The position numbers were made by a program, and so were the translations under genes. The notes beneath the pieces are model-generated. The model was not told the DNA's origin. It searched no databases and saw nothing but the letters and a program-made list of their open reading frames with translations. Shown piece after piece: positions 23,801-35,889 of a DNA stretch of 64,000 bases. This DNA comes from Podospora bellae-mahoneyi (Eukaryota; Ascomycota; Sordariomycetes; Sordariales; Podosporaceae). Numbering within the stretch: position 1 is the stretch's first letter; every line of letters begins with the position of its first letter. Where the stretch lies: contig NW_026946360.1 in NCBI RefSeq assembly GCF_035222275.1, positions 558,001 through 622,000 on the forward strand. The letters are read 5' to 3'.

Positions 23801-26800
23801 CGGCTGACAGTGGCGAGGGTGGCATACTTGAGATTCTCCACCTCAAACATGATGCGGACATTGGGTGGCAGGTTGAGACGCTCACCGTTGGGCAGCGTGA
23901 GAAGCTTGTTGTCGTCGAGCACGCTGTTCAAGTTTTCAACCCACTCGGGATCGACATCGCCATCGAACACAATCCAGTGACGCTTTGTGTCCTCACCACG
24001 CAGGTTGTCGACAATCTTGCGCAGGATACTCGTGAACAGACCATCGGTCCACTCTCTGGTAGTCGAATCGAGGTTTCCGTACAGCGCCTCCTTGGACATG
24101 ACCTTGCTATCGATGACATGGGACACACCCTCCACATTCTCAACCTGCTGTAACGCATCCAAGAGCAGCCTCCAAGCAGAAGACTTGCCCGAACCAGCAC
24201 TACCGACCATCATGACACCGTGGTGAATGCCCTGGATCTGGTACAGCTGCAGCACCTTGGTCATCCAAGTATCGTTGACAACCAGCTGCCTCTCCGCAGC
24301 CAACCGCTGAATCGCCTCCCGAAGCTTCTCCAGGCTGGCAGGAACATATTTGACACCAGGGAAGCAAGTCTCCTCAATGCCCATCATAATCTCCACATCC
24401 GATTTGATCAGCTTGGGCGCAATGGTCTCCCGGATACTCTGCACAAGAATTTCAGGCTCAACGACCTCCTCCGAGCCTAGCTCTCCCTCCTGCGTCAAGC
24501 GAGCACGCTTCAGCCCGCCAGAACTGACAAGCACACTCTTGAGCGCACGAAGACCAAAGTCGTAATGAGCTTGCTTGGACAGCTTCTGCGAGCACTGATC
24601 GAAAAATGGAACAGTGTGCTTCGACAGCTGCTTGGCCTGGCTGAAACCCTGCGAGTACAACATGACCTCGGCAATGAGCTCCTTGTCTGGCTTGGACATG
24701 GCAACACTCCTGAACAGCTTCTTCAAGTTGTCTGGCAAGTTGGAACGACCGGCATAGCCAGGGTTCATGGTGATAAAGATACCCGTGTTGGCGTTCACCT
24801 TCAGCTGGCGACCAACGAGTTCAATCTGAGCCTTGTCGTCTTCAGCACCTTGCTTCAGACCAAGCTGGATATTCTGAATCTGCTGAGAGACGGCAGACAA
24901 AATCCTCTCCTCCAAACGATTGAACTCATCGAAACAACCCCAAGCGCCGACCTGGCAGATACCAAGGAAGATGCGACCCATGGCCTGGAAATCAAACGTG
25001 TCGTCACAGCAAAACACCAAGGTGAACCGACCGAGCTGGACACCGAGAGCCTTGACGGATTCTGTCTTGCCCGTACCGGCAGGACCATAAGGCGAGCCAC
25101 CCAAGCGTTGGCAAAGAGCCTGGGTGAGCGTAAGGAAACATCTATCCGTGAGAGGAGTGCGGACAAGCCTCTCAGGAACACCAAGATACTCAAAGCCGTA
25201 GTTGAGCTTGGCGTTGGCCATCTTGATGTGCAGACGCTGTAAGAAGTCTCCCTCAGGTGTGTACACATACCGCATCTGAAGAAGCCACAGGTAGTGTGTG
25301 TTGGAGCTGGCGTTGACCTTGATTAACCTCTCAATGACATCCCGCTGGTGAACACACTCGGTGATAAGCTGCTCGCATGTCTTCCTCAGCAGCACCTCCA
25401 GATCGCCCAGGACCGTATCAGCAAGCAGGCGAAGAACTTGGACCTCACGCTCAAAGAGCGCTGGCAGACTCTGGCCGCCCTCAGCAAGCGCCTGCTCAAC
25501 CGCAGTAGTCCAGACAGCCTGAGTGGCAAGCACAACAATCTGACTGGGATACGCCGTCATGAACTTGTTGAGCGCCTCCCGGTTGATCTCACCGTTGTTG
25601 AAGATAGGAGTGAAGTCCTCGACAGCCTCAGCCAACAGCTCAGCAAGCGTAGCCTTCATGCCATTCTCCAACAAGGCCAACCAATCATTGATCTTGGGCG
25701 TCTTGACAAGGTTAATCTCCTTCTTGAGACGAACCACCTCTCCTTCTTTTGATGTGAAGCCAGTGATGACACCTTCCTCCTCCATAGTCAGACCGTTAAG
25801 ACCAGCAAACATCTTCTTGAAGTGCTTGGCAATGCGCATGGTGTCATTGCTATTACCGATCATCTCCAGCAAGTCTTCGTCACCAACAAAGTAAAAGCGC
25901 GGGAATGAGACACGCTCCTTCTCGAGGTACTCACCAAGCGCCTTCTGAATCTTGTTGAGCAGCTCAGCCAGACGCTCGAGAGACTTTTGCACATTGGGAA
26001 TGTTGAGAACATCCAACACATTGGGCTGCTTGTACACCTTCTTCATCACAGCCGAGAACTCGCTGTTGATGTTCTGGAAGCGAGAAGACTCGATGGGGAG
26101 CAGGTGCTTGATATCGGCATTGCCGGTGAACACACCCTCGAGGTACACCCACTGGCGCTGCACGTCAATCCAGACGTCAAACAAAACGTGCACACGGTTC
26201 AGCTTGTCCTCCCAAGCAGTGGCCTCCTCCTCGAACTCCTTGTAATAAGGTGAATGCCTCATGGCCTGCAGCGAATTGAGATTCTCACTGCATTTAGCAA
26301 ACAAATCATCCCAGCCACGGATGAGACGGCACTTGTTCTGGTAATTGACGAGCTCGAGTCCGTAGCCAGTCCAGGTCTCGCGGACTTGCTTCAAGAACTC
26401 CTCCAGCGCCATTTCTCCCTGCGCCTGAATAATGATGTCCTTGACGATGACCTCGGTCGCCACAAGGTTGAGGTCCCACACGTCACCCAGCGTCATTGAG
26501 ACAGGTGAGTACCGCTTGCCAGGCTTGATCTGCTTGTAGATTTTGATCCAGTGTCTGTCACGAACAGCTTCCGACTTGAGCTCAGCCAGCATGGGGTTGA
26601 CCTTCATGAACTGACGGAGGATGTTCTGAATGTGCTCGAAAGCGGCATACTGGCGCATCCTGCTAGGCATATCCTTGGTCATCTTGATCAAGTTGTCGAT
26701 AGAGGACCGGATCTTTCTTGGCTGGACGCTGTTCCACAGAATCTCGCGCAGCTCATTAAGGTTCTTCCAGATGGTGGAGAGTGACGCCCAGACAGACTTG

Positions 26801-29800
26801 AAGTCCTGAACTTCTTCAAGAATCACGCTGAGAGACGTATCAGGAGTGGCGGGCAGGTCGAGAGCCTCCTTGGCCTTCGCAACCATGGCCGAGTCATCCT
26901 GCAGCTTGGTGATACGAGTTTCAAAGGTGCTGAGGGTAGCAGAAGCAACATCGGGGGCGATGGTACCCGAGACAGGCTTCTCTTCGTTCCACTGAACGGC
27001 AACCTCGTTGATCTTGTCGATAACCACCTTGTCCTCGGCAATGATCTTGGCACGGAGCGCGTCGGTCTGGTCTTGCACAATCTTGGACTTGCGGGCGAGC
27101 AACTCATTGAGCATATCCCACATGCCATCCACTTGCTCAGCATGCAGCCAGTCATTAGGGAACTGATAGCGCTGGCGCACGAGGGTTGACTCTCCCTGCC
27201 TGAAGGTCTCCACCTCAGGCGCCCAGAGCTTCACCTGGCGCTTGCAGGTTTGGACAATGGTGATGAACTGTACAGCCTCGGCCGTGGAGTTGGCCGCCAT
27301 AGCCTGGCCCTCGAGGTCCTTACGAGCCTTCTCAATCTCGGCGTGAACCTCGCGCATGCGAGTGCCGAGCCGGCTGGCAAACTTCATGAGAATGTCATGC
27401 TGCCATTGGTCGTACTTCGCATTGACCTTCGTCTGAACTTGGTCATAGTCGATGGTGATATGGCCAAAGGAACGGCTGACCTCGGTGGTGTCAAAGGTCT
27501 GCCGCGTCTTTCTGATTTCTTGGAGAAGCTGAAGCCATCTCGACAGTTGGTCGCCGAGAACATCATACACATGCTCCGACTGGAGATCCCACAAAGACTG
27601 GAATTGCAGCCATTTGTCGACATAGGCGCCAATCTCTCGAATCTTTTTCTCGACTGACGTCTGCACACGCAAGAGAGCATCCGTGCACTCACTAGGCAGG
27701 TCGTCAAAGCGCGCTTCGTCCTCTACCGTCGTGCTGATGGTCATCTGGTACCGGGTGGCCTTGATCTTCTTCAGGTTGCAAATGACACCGATCCACTCTT
27801 GCAACTGGGAAAACCAGCTTGCTCTGGCAAACTCAAGAGGCGGGTCCAGATAGATGACTTGGTTCCGCATGGTGATCTCGTGAATGAGCTTCTTGATGAC
27901 AGGAACATCAGTCTTGGGGGCGTTGACAGTCTCGAGTGTTCTCTTCCGATCACTCCTGTCCTCCAAGTACTCGTCCTCAAAGGCCTCAATCCAAGCCTGA
28001 ACAGCATGCTGAAGACGGGCGAGAAGGATGGCCTTGATTTGCTTGTTCATGCGATCCACCCAGAAGCCAAGGTTAACATACTGCTCCAAATTGAGTGTAT
28101 CAACGGCTGTCTGAATGGCAGTCAGCCGGCCCTCAAATTCCTTGACTTCATAAGGGCACTTCTCCAGTTCCGCAAGCGCTTTTTCCACCGATCCATGAAT
28201 GTTGGCCAGCTGAAGGGTCTTGGTCTGGAGGAGGGATACTGCTAGGGCGAAATCCTTGACAAACTTGACATGCTTGCTCTCTCCGTTCTTGGTGTAATTG
28301 CTGTCAATGGCACTCTGCGCGTGGTTCTTAAAATGCACTTCGTACGTATTGACAAACGATTCCCACCTCAGAGAGATTCCCTTGGCGATCAAGAGATACA
28401 CCCCTTCGCGGTAACCGCTGAGCAGCACCGAAACCTCAGACATGTCATTGATCTGGCGGTTGGTCTGCGCAAACGTCCTAACGCTTTCCATGAGACTGAC
28501 AGCATAGGGATACACTCGCTTGGCCTCCTTTGCGACATTGTTGACTGAGTGGGGAACTGGGAAGCTGAGCCAGACCAAGTTCCTAGTCTCCTTGAAGAGG
28601 GCGATGACTTGAGCGTCGAAATTGACTGCGAGCTCCAGCACATTTCCGGCGGAGCGGATCCTGTTAATGTTGAACAAGAGACCCGAGATCGTGATCTGCT
28701 TCCGCTGCACATCATGCAACCAGGCCTCGAAGATAGGCCGAGTATCGAGCTTCTTGCGGAACAAATCACCTTCGGCTTGGAGTCTTTGACCCTCGGCATG
28801 CATAGCCCAATCAGCACCGAGAACATCCTCCACCTTCTTCATGTATGTGTCAAGCTGCCGCTCAATCTGCCGAGCCCAAATGATGGCTCCAGAAACAGGA
28901 GGAAGATCGTGAAGCTGGGCCATGGCGTGTGCCTCTGAGTGACCATACTGCTGCTTGAACCGCTCGTGCAAGGCGGTGATGGCCTGTTTGACATTGTCGA
29001 TAAGCTGGGTCTGATACTCGGCGATAGCACCGCGAATCTTGGGGCGCACAAAAAGGGCGTTGAACTTGGAAAAGACACGGAACATCTCGTTGGCATTCTT
29101 CGCAGTCGCCAACCGGTCGCGAAGACGGGCGATGATGGAGTTTTCGACGCGGGACGTTCGCTCATTGTATGTGTTCTCGGCGCGAGCCCACTTGGCCGTT
29201 CCCTCAGGAGTGACATCAAGCAAGTCGACGTCTTTCAAGCCCTCCCAGGCTTGCTTCACCTCCTCAACGGCGTCAACGTCACCAATCTCCTCCACCACGA
29301 CCGTGCCGTTGGCACCCTCTGAGACACCATTCACATCGGTCTTGGGCCCAAGAACATTGACGATAGTCCGCTGCAGCTGCTCGTGGTTGGCACGGAACGT
29401 GGCGACATATTTAAGACGAGCCTGCAGGTCGCCGTGCCTAGGGTTGATCTTGATGGGAATAAACCTCTCGTTTCGACGACGTGTAACATCACGAGCCACG
29501 TTGGTGAATTCCTTGATGCTGTCATCCCAGACTCTGAAGATGGAATCGGCCTGCTTGATAACCCGGCTGAACTCCTGGTAGTCGAGCTTGACAAGCTCCA
29601 GGCCTGGCAACAGGCGGTGGAGAGCCTCGTCCAAATCGGCCGAGATAGCCCCGACAAGCGGAAGGGCGCGATGAATTGGGTAGGGACAGATCCTAAGCTT
29701 CTTGTTCAAGTGAGCAAAAATTTGGCCAACCGAATCTTCCACTTTCTGGAGGGTGGTAGCAGAGAGCAGTTCATCAAGGGGAAAGTCCCGCATGAGCTGA

Positions 29801-30969
29801 TTGTACTTTTGCACCTTTTCCATCGCCTCTTTCAAGCCAGTGTCTGCGGTAAAACTGACTGTAGCCTGGAAACGTTTCGCATGCTTGAGAACCTCAAGGG
29901 TAAGCGTGACACCTTCGCTCCTAAGCTGGCTTTCGATGCCTTCCAATGCTGATTCCATGGAAAGCCAAAAGTTGATCTCCTGGTTAGCCGGGCCTGTGTT
30001 CGGGTCCCTCGTCATCTTAGTGATAACTTGGATCGACTTGATCCAGCTGTTTACCGTGGCCTGGAGATTGTTGAGAAAACCGCTGTCTGTCAGGAATTGC
30101 GCAGGAATCAGATCAATAGTAGGTTTCGTCTGCTTTTCTCTTGCCTGGTCGAGTGCGGCCTGCACAACAGGGTGGAAGGGCAGAGAAACCTCGGGGATCT
30201 CAACATTTTGCTGCAGATGGGACAAACTGAGCTCGAGTTCGGTCCAGCGCTTCTTGGTGACAGGAATGCCAGTCTTTGCGTCTGCATCTGCGCGGCCTCT
30301 TCCAGTGCTGGCCGCCTGCTGCCGGCTCTTGGTGCTCGCATCAAAATATGGCGCCAGACCGTTATGAAGATAAAGTTGAAGAACCTCGTACGGGGAAGTG
30401 ATGGAGCCCTGGTCACCAGCGTTCACCGCCGTGTAGGCTGGGCCGGGAAGGTTGAGCATCTGGATTTGGGAGGTCAAGGGGATGGATGCGTCCAGAGGCT
30501 GCGCACGCTTCAGGATTACAAGAAAACCGACGGTGGTCGAGGTTGCAGACGAGGACATATCAGACGTAAGACTGTAGACATGCGTAGGTCCATCTGCACC
30601 GCTGTTAATCCTGGATTTTCGTGCCTCTTTCACCAAATCGATGTTCTGACCTTCAGAAATGACACTAACATCTTCCTCGATGAGGTCCTCCTCGATAGGC
30701 TCCAACTCGACAATGTCCTTTTGAATGGTAAGGGCGACTTGTGTGTCCAAGGCCCATCGAGAGCATCGTTGCCAAGTATCCTGATACCGGGTTCCAGATA
30801 ACAAACTGCCGGGGGATTCAAGCTCCAGTCGAGTTGCGCCGAGCGTAGCTTGCAGCAGTACAGCAATATGATCGATGACCCGGGCTACATCGACAGAGGC
30901 AAAGGGCGTACCGCCGACGCCGTTCGAGGGGCCCGGGCTCGTGGCCGGGGGAGGCGTTGCCGCTTCCAT
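17802..30969 (-). CDS. cytoplasmic dynein heavy chain (about 4,369 aa)
   Basis: This is the motor subunit of cytoplasmic dynein-1, orthologue of N. crassa ro-1 and A. nidulans nudA. It drives minus-end transport, nuclear positioning and hyphal polarity. Exon 1 is 18310-30969 (4,220 codons without a break), then a 58-nt intron (18252-18309, GTAAGT, CTAAC branch, AATAG) and exon 2 17802-18251. The N-terminal tail covers ~1-1400. Four Walker A loops are visible: AAA1 GPAGTGKTE (~1961), AAA2 GSAGSGKSS (~2252), AAA3 GPPGSGKT (~2619) and AAA4 GVSGSGKTT (~2961). AAA1 also has the sensor-like text [19 protein letters not shown]. The coiled-coil stalk and microtubule-binding tip lie at ~3210-3500. AAA5, AAA6 and the C-terminal domain follow. 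All key loops look intact. The joined length is close to that of ro-1 as I remember it (4,367). The start ATG at 30969 opens a Pro-rich leader before conserved sequence. Confidence 0.97.
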
Positions 30970-32449
30970 GTTTGTGTGGTAATTTTGATTTCCCCTTTTT
31001 TCGTTCGCGAAGCAAAGAGCGGGAGTTGGGTTGGAGATAGTATTGGATTTGTTGACTTATGAAAAAGCCGATCTCATCGTTCGTTTTCTCGGACGTCTTT
31101 CAGTTCGGGCGGGGGGGGGTGGTGCAAATTACAAGCGTAAACGAAGCAATCGTGACTGGATGTGATCGGTGTGGTTTCCTGCAACACAAAAAAGTAATCT
31201 TGGTGCAAACAAAATGCACAAACCGAGAAGAGAAGGCGGGAAAAAAAGAGCGAAGGCCGTGATGGGTATCTCAGGTTGCGGGTGATGGATGATTATTATC
31301 GCGAGCCTCCTCTGTCAGAGAAGATGATGTTGTGGCAAGGAGGTAGTCGTCGAGAATGGAGCATCTCTGAAAGGGAAGCTCGCTCCAGGACCTGGTGTTT
31401 CCTCATCCACAACTCGACCCAATGATTGCCCGTTTGACGCGACTTCCCCGAATCCCTGTCGCGGAATGAGCATGGGGGGGCATGTGTCAGGGGCCCTGGA
31501 TCCCTATGCGGTGGCTTGCGCCCTGATTGGCCAACCCCTCATGCTGCGCGCTGCAGAAGCAACACCCACGCAACTGTCCCGCCGCCGACAAGGCCTGGCA
31601 GCTGTCGTTCGGCATTGAAAGTGCACACAGCTTTGTGGCATGTATCACTGGAATTAGAATGAAATGCGAGAGAAGAACGCTTCAGATTCATATAAGCAAG
31701 CCATATACCGAGACAGATTCCCTCCCCGCAACAAAAGTAGAAATCTACTACAAACACAGCTTGATGTCCACATCAAAGTGTCACCTACTTGCCAGCACTG
31801 TATTCTCGGTACATGTACATCTACCCATCTACCTATGAAATCGAGTCTCTTGCAAAAGTATTTGATCTGCAGCTTTACCGCCAGATGGCTCCCATCATCA
31901 GAGAAGCCCGAACGGTTTTACATGGGAATCAACACACAAGGGAGACACTCCCACTTAGGGGTAGGTATCCGGTTGCTATTTACACCCCCTTTGTGAAGGT
32001 GGTGTGACGTCTGGAGGTACACACATATCAAGTGTCACAGAGAAGCAGCACATCCTCAAGTGTCAAAAAATGTCGTTTTATCCCGAGAACCGAAAAACAC
32101 CATTCTTTCCCCTCCACTTCGAGATTCCCATAACAACTATGCGCCAACTGAAAAGTAAGTCACACCATAATAAATGCCCTCATGCGTAAATCCCAGCACA
32201 CAGGCCGGACTATGGATCCATCCGTCCATCCCATCTCATCCCTCATCAATCCCATTTCAACTCCACACCTGGACGCCTCATGCTTTGTTCGTGAAAAGCC
32301 GTTTCCCAAAACCATGCCCATGCCTTATGACCGACCAACCGCTCATGCTCGCCACATAACGTTCATTTTTTTTTTCTCAAAAGAAATAATAAAAAAGGCT
32401 GGAAAAATATGCTGACCCAGAGCAAAACGCCTTGACCGTCTCCAAAAAC
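30970..32449. other. intergenic, dynein promoter and 3' flank of the FAR1-domain gene
   Basis: The region is 1.5 kb. The ~250 nt next to the dynein ATG contain a G9-10 run near 31110 and purine/pyrimidine tracts. The part near 32360-32410 is A/T-rich and fits the 3' end of the minus-strand gene to its right. No gene was seen. Confidence 0.55.
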
Positions 32450-33733
32450 TCAGGAAGTTGCCGCACCAGCTGCACGACTAGCATCATCCTTGCTCGAAAG
32501 GCTGACCATGACACGCTGGTTGCAGATATCAATGAACTGCTCAAACTTCTCAATGATCTTGTCCTTTTCCCGCAACTTGTTCTTTAATTCTTCGATCTCC
32601 TTCCTGTTTTCTTCAGCCATCTTCTCGTAATCTTCTTTCGTCTTGGCCAATTCGCGGCGGAGATCGGCCCTGATTCTTTCCTCTGCCGACGGATGAGGTT
32701 TGCTGTAGATGGTCGGCCTGTTCTCGGCTAATCCGGTTGCGACCTTTTCAGGATGTCGGTTGATGGCGGCCCTGGCATTGTATATATCGCGAGGAAGAAG
32801 AGGGACATGGGGGTTGTGCTGCTGAAGGATCTCCAGCGTTTGCGTGACACCTACCCCTGAGGGTCGAGTCAGCGGACGAACAGGTAAACCCAAGGGAGGT
32901 GATACATACCGCTCTCTTTCAGATTTTTGATATCTTCAACCATCTTGCTATCCAGCTTCCTAGCTGCCGGGTGCAGCAGTGGGCTCTCACTCGGACCATG
33001 GTTATGCTGCAGGTGAGCGGGATCTGGGCGGTAACGCACCGTCCACTGGGTTCTCTGCTCGATGGCAAAGAATCCGAACTGGCAATCACATTTCCGGGAT
33101 GTGGTCTTGCGCTTTCGAAGTTCAGGACTCACGCGTTTTGGGGGTTTGCCGGCACGATCACAGACAAAAAGAACCTTTTTGAGGCCGGGAACCGTCTTCT
33201 TGGAACGTCCGATGACAATGGCATAGCCAACAGACGTGCAGTAGGTCAAAACATGCTTGTGGACAGCCTCCAGAGTCGGGAAACTACCACCTTCGGGAGG
33301 GGCAGACATCATTGGCCCCATTGGTTGACGCGGCACGAACGGGGTGCCCTCGATCAGCTTGGGCTCCATTGACGTGTCACCCTCTCCTTCTTCCTGGCTT
33401 CCCATCTCCATTTCTTCATCCTGATTTCCTTGTACCGGCTCGGCAGACTCGGGCTGCGGAGGCGTTGGTTGTTGTTGGACAGGCTGAACCTGCTGGACTT
33501 TTTGCACCTGTGGCACCTGCACCTGGGCAATCTGCGGCAGGGAGGTGGGAAGGGCCGGGTGGGGCGGAGGCTGGGGAGTAGACTGCTGAGAGTGCGATAT
33601 GATCGGGTTGCCGTTTTGCTGGGTGGGCTGCACTGACTGCACACTCTGCACCGGCTGGGCCAGAGACTGGTGGCTGAGAGACTGGGTCATGGATTGTGCC
33701 ATTGGAGGCTGGCTCAGGGGAGGTTGGCTCAAG

Positions 33734-33768
<35 letters not shown>

Positions 33769-34314
33769 AATCTGTTGACTGATAGACTGAGGAGTAAGAG
33801 ACTGTGAGCCCAACGATGGTTGACCGAGAGTCTGCTGGCTCAAGGGTTGCTGGGACAGGCTGGGCTGGCTCAGAGATTGATGGCTCAGCGACTGCTGGCT
33901 GAGCTGCTGTGGGTTCATGGGCTGGTTGTTTATGCTCTGGGAAGTCATCGGCTGCTGAGCCATGGGCTGGTGATTCATGGCCTGCTGTAGGTAGCTCGGG
34001 GCGGGTTGCATCTGTCTCGAAGGAGGGCCTCGCTGGCGCGGTCCGGGCAGCGTGGGCGGCACCTGCGAGGGCTGTCGTGCGGCATTTTGGACCGTTTGTT
34101 GACTGTTGACGGCGGGAGGAGTGTATGGGTAGACGGAGTACTGGCTCGACGGCGCCGGCTGAGGCTGGTAAGCTTGAGACTGATACGGGGACGCGTGCTG
34201 CGGGAGCGATGGCGATGGCTTGTTGGGTGGGTTGTGTGGATGCGGTGGCGGAAAGGCTCGCCTGATGTTACCGACGTTGTAGGATAGTCCTGGGTGACTA
34301 TTTGTGGTGGACAT
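32450..34314 (-). CDS. Q-rich nuclear protein with FAR1-type (WRKY-GCM1-like) zinc DNA-binding domain (603 aa)
   Basis: There are two exons, 32910-34314 and 32450-32856, with a 53-nt intron (GTATGT...CTCAG, phase 1). Residues 1-340 are low complexity. There is a Pro/Gln-rich start, tandem degenerate LSQQS/LSQPS pentamers at ~137-180, and a run of 11 Gln encoded by pure CAG (33736-33768). More Q/P sequence with VQSVQ and QVQ repeats follows, then an acidic patch (NQDEEMEMGSQEEGEGD). Residues ~344-441 carry the DNA-binding fold: FPTLEAVHKHVLTYCTSVGY, a basic GRSKK, VLFVCDRAG, RKRKTTSRKCDCQF and a final HLQHNHG. This gives the Cys/Cys and HxH ligands expected of FAR1/Rcs1-like zinc domains related to Mutator-type transposases. 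The second exon ends in a charged coiled coil (~540-590), likely for dimerisation. It is probably a transcription factor; its targets cannot be told. Confidence 0.82.
33736..33768 (-). repeat. CAG trinucleotide repeat encoding polyglutamine
   Basis: Eleven uninterrupted CAG codons (CTG on the plus strand) encode glutamines ~183-193 of the FAR1-domain protein. Purity of the codon run suggests recent slippage rather than protein-level selection on a mixed CAA/CAG tract. Confidence 0.95.
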
Positions 34315-35889
34315 GTTATCTAGAAGGAAGCCAGAAGCTCGAACAAGGAAAAAAAGTAAACTTTGGTATGCTGGGTCTCGACCCTCTCTGGCGTCCCGTC
34401 ACCAAATCGTGGGCGGGCGTGTACCGAGTAGGGAGGTGTGGGCAACTGGAGATGGATGGAGAAAGAGAGAGTACGGGGGAGGGTGTAAAAACCTCGCGAC
34501 CGGGTGGTAGCAGAACCCGCAGAACCCATCCCTCTGGGGCACTGTCTGGGTTCTGCCCTGGCACTGTGGGAGCAACCTGTTTGTCTGGCACTGCCTGGCC
34601 AATCAAGGCCTCCAAAAGCTAGGCAGTGTCCCACAATAGGCAGGGATGTCCAAAAAAAGGCAGCTCTACCAACAGGTGTCATGTAAGACCGCTGCACCCA
34701 ATCCCAGAGCTAGAAAGCGCGGGGCAGCGCAATACATGCACACCAGACAGTTGAATTTTGGGCTTGTACGTCTTTGAGTCATAAGAAATCGAGGTGATAC
34801 AAGCCATGATCAGGTACGGGAAGCTACAAAACAAGTTCAGTCTTTCTAAAGCCTCTTTGAAAATCGGTTCGGCCCCGAGATACTAGGTTCGAACGTTTGG
34901 CGCGTGCGGGTGGGGGAGTGCCGGTGGTGGGGTTTCGAAAAGACACACCCCAGGGTAGGTGTGGTACACCACGCAGATCTGCTTTCTTCTCACCACTCAA
35001 GTCGGACGACAAGCTCACATGGTGCTACCTTCCATCTGCTGGTGGAGTCCGAAGATCAGTTGGGTTTATAGAGAGACAATTCTTTCATGAATTTCTTCAA
35101 CGTGGAATGAGATGGTCACTTTCAACCCGAACCATCCCCTACTTTGACTTTGGCCCAATTGTCGTCTGGGGCAAGCCCCAAGCCCAGTGCCACCAAGAGA
35201 ACGACTTGCCTCGTAATTGATAAAGAGACATGTACCTGTCAACTTTATTTGCTCTTCGGACAGCTGTCGAGGTCCAGACCATCATCCTATGACCTCTTAA
35301 TCCCCTGCCTTGATCATCTTTCCTTCTTCCCAGCCTACAAGCAATCATCTCATCCACAAACTCGGATTACAAACTCATATCCCGATATCGGTATATATAT
35401 TTGACAACGTGGCATGGCTCTGTTAGTACCCTCGTTGCAGCTAGTGGTTTCAACCTAGCACTATAGGTAAGCGAAGATAATCGGGGATGGCCATGGTCCA
35501 TGTTGGACCTGGTGAGAGCTTCATTTGGTTCTGATGACCGAATGGGAATCCCCAGCAGGTATACACAAATAATTGTCCTCGATACAATGATATCAGTCAC
35601 ATGATCCTTGAATTTGCCACTTTTGCACACTGCCTTTCGTACTCTTCGCTATGCTAAAACTGTTTACGCCTCTCACCCTGCTGTGCTTGCTTTGCTGCCA
35701 GGACGCTCGTCCACGCTGTCCCTCACTGCTGATCCGAAAATGCATCCCCTTTTTCCGTCGCAGACGCGGCAACTGCTGTCCGTCTCCCGTTTCTGCTGGG
35801 ATTTTGTCATAATCATGCTTTGTTGGTCGTTAGTTTTGCCGAAAGCGACTTCCTCACTCTCATTTTCACCTTCCAGCTCTTCCTCACAT
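34315..35889. other. intergenic, promoter of the FAR1-domain gene and 3' flank of GCP4
   Basis: The region is 1.6 kb. The motif GGCACTG recurs three times between about 34535 and 34595. A string resembling a tRNA B box at ~34884 has no matching stems. No gene was seen. Confidence 0.55.

Noticed and set aside
34535-34595. Three copies of GGCACTG near the FAR1-gene promoter
   Set aside because: Spacing is irregular and the surrounding sequence is not repeated. It is too short to claim as an operator.
34880-34900. Second B-box-like string (GGTTCGAAC)
   Set aside because: No T-stem, A box or acceptor stem accompanies it.
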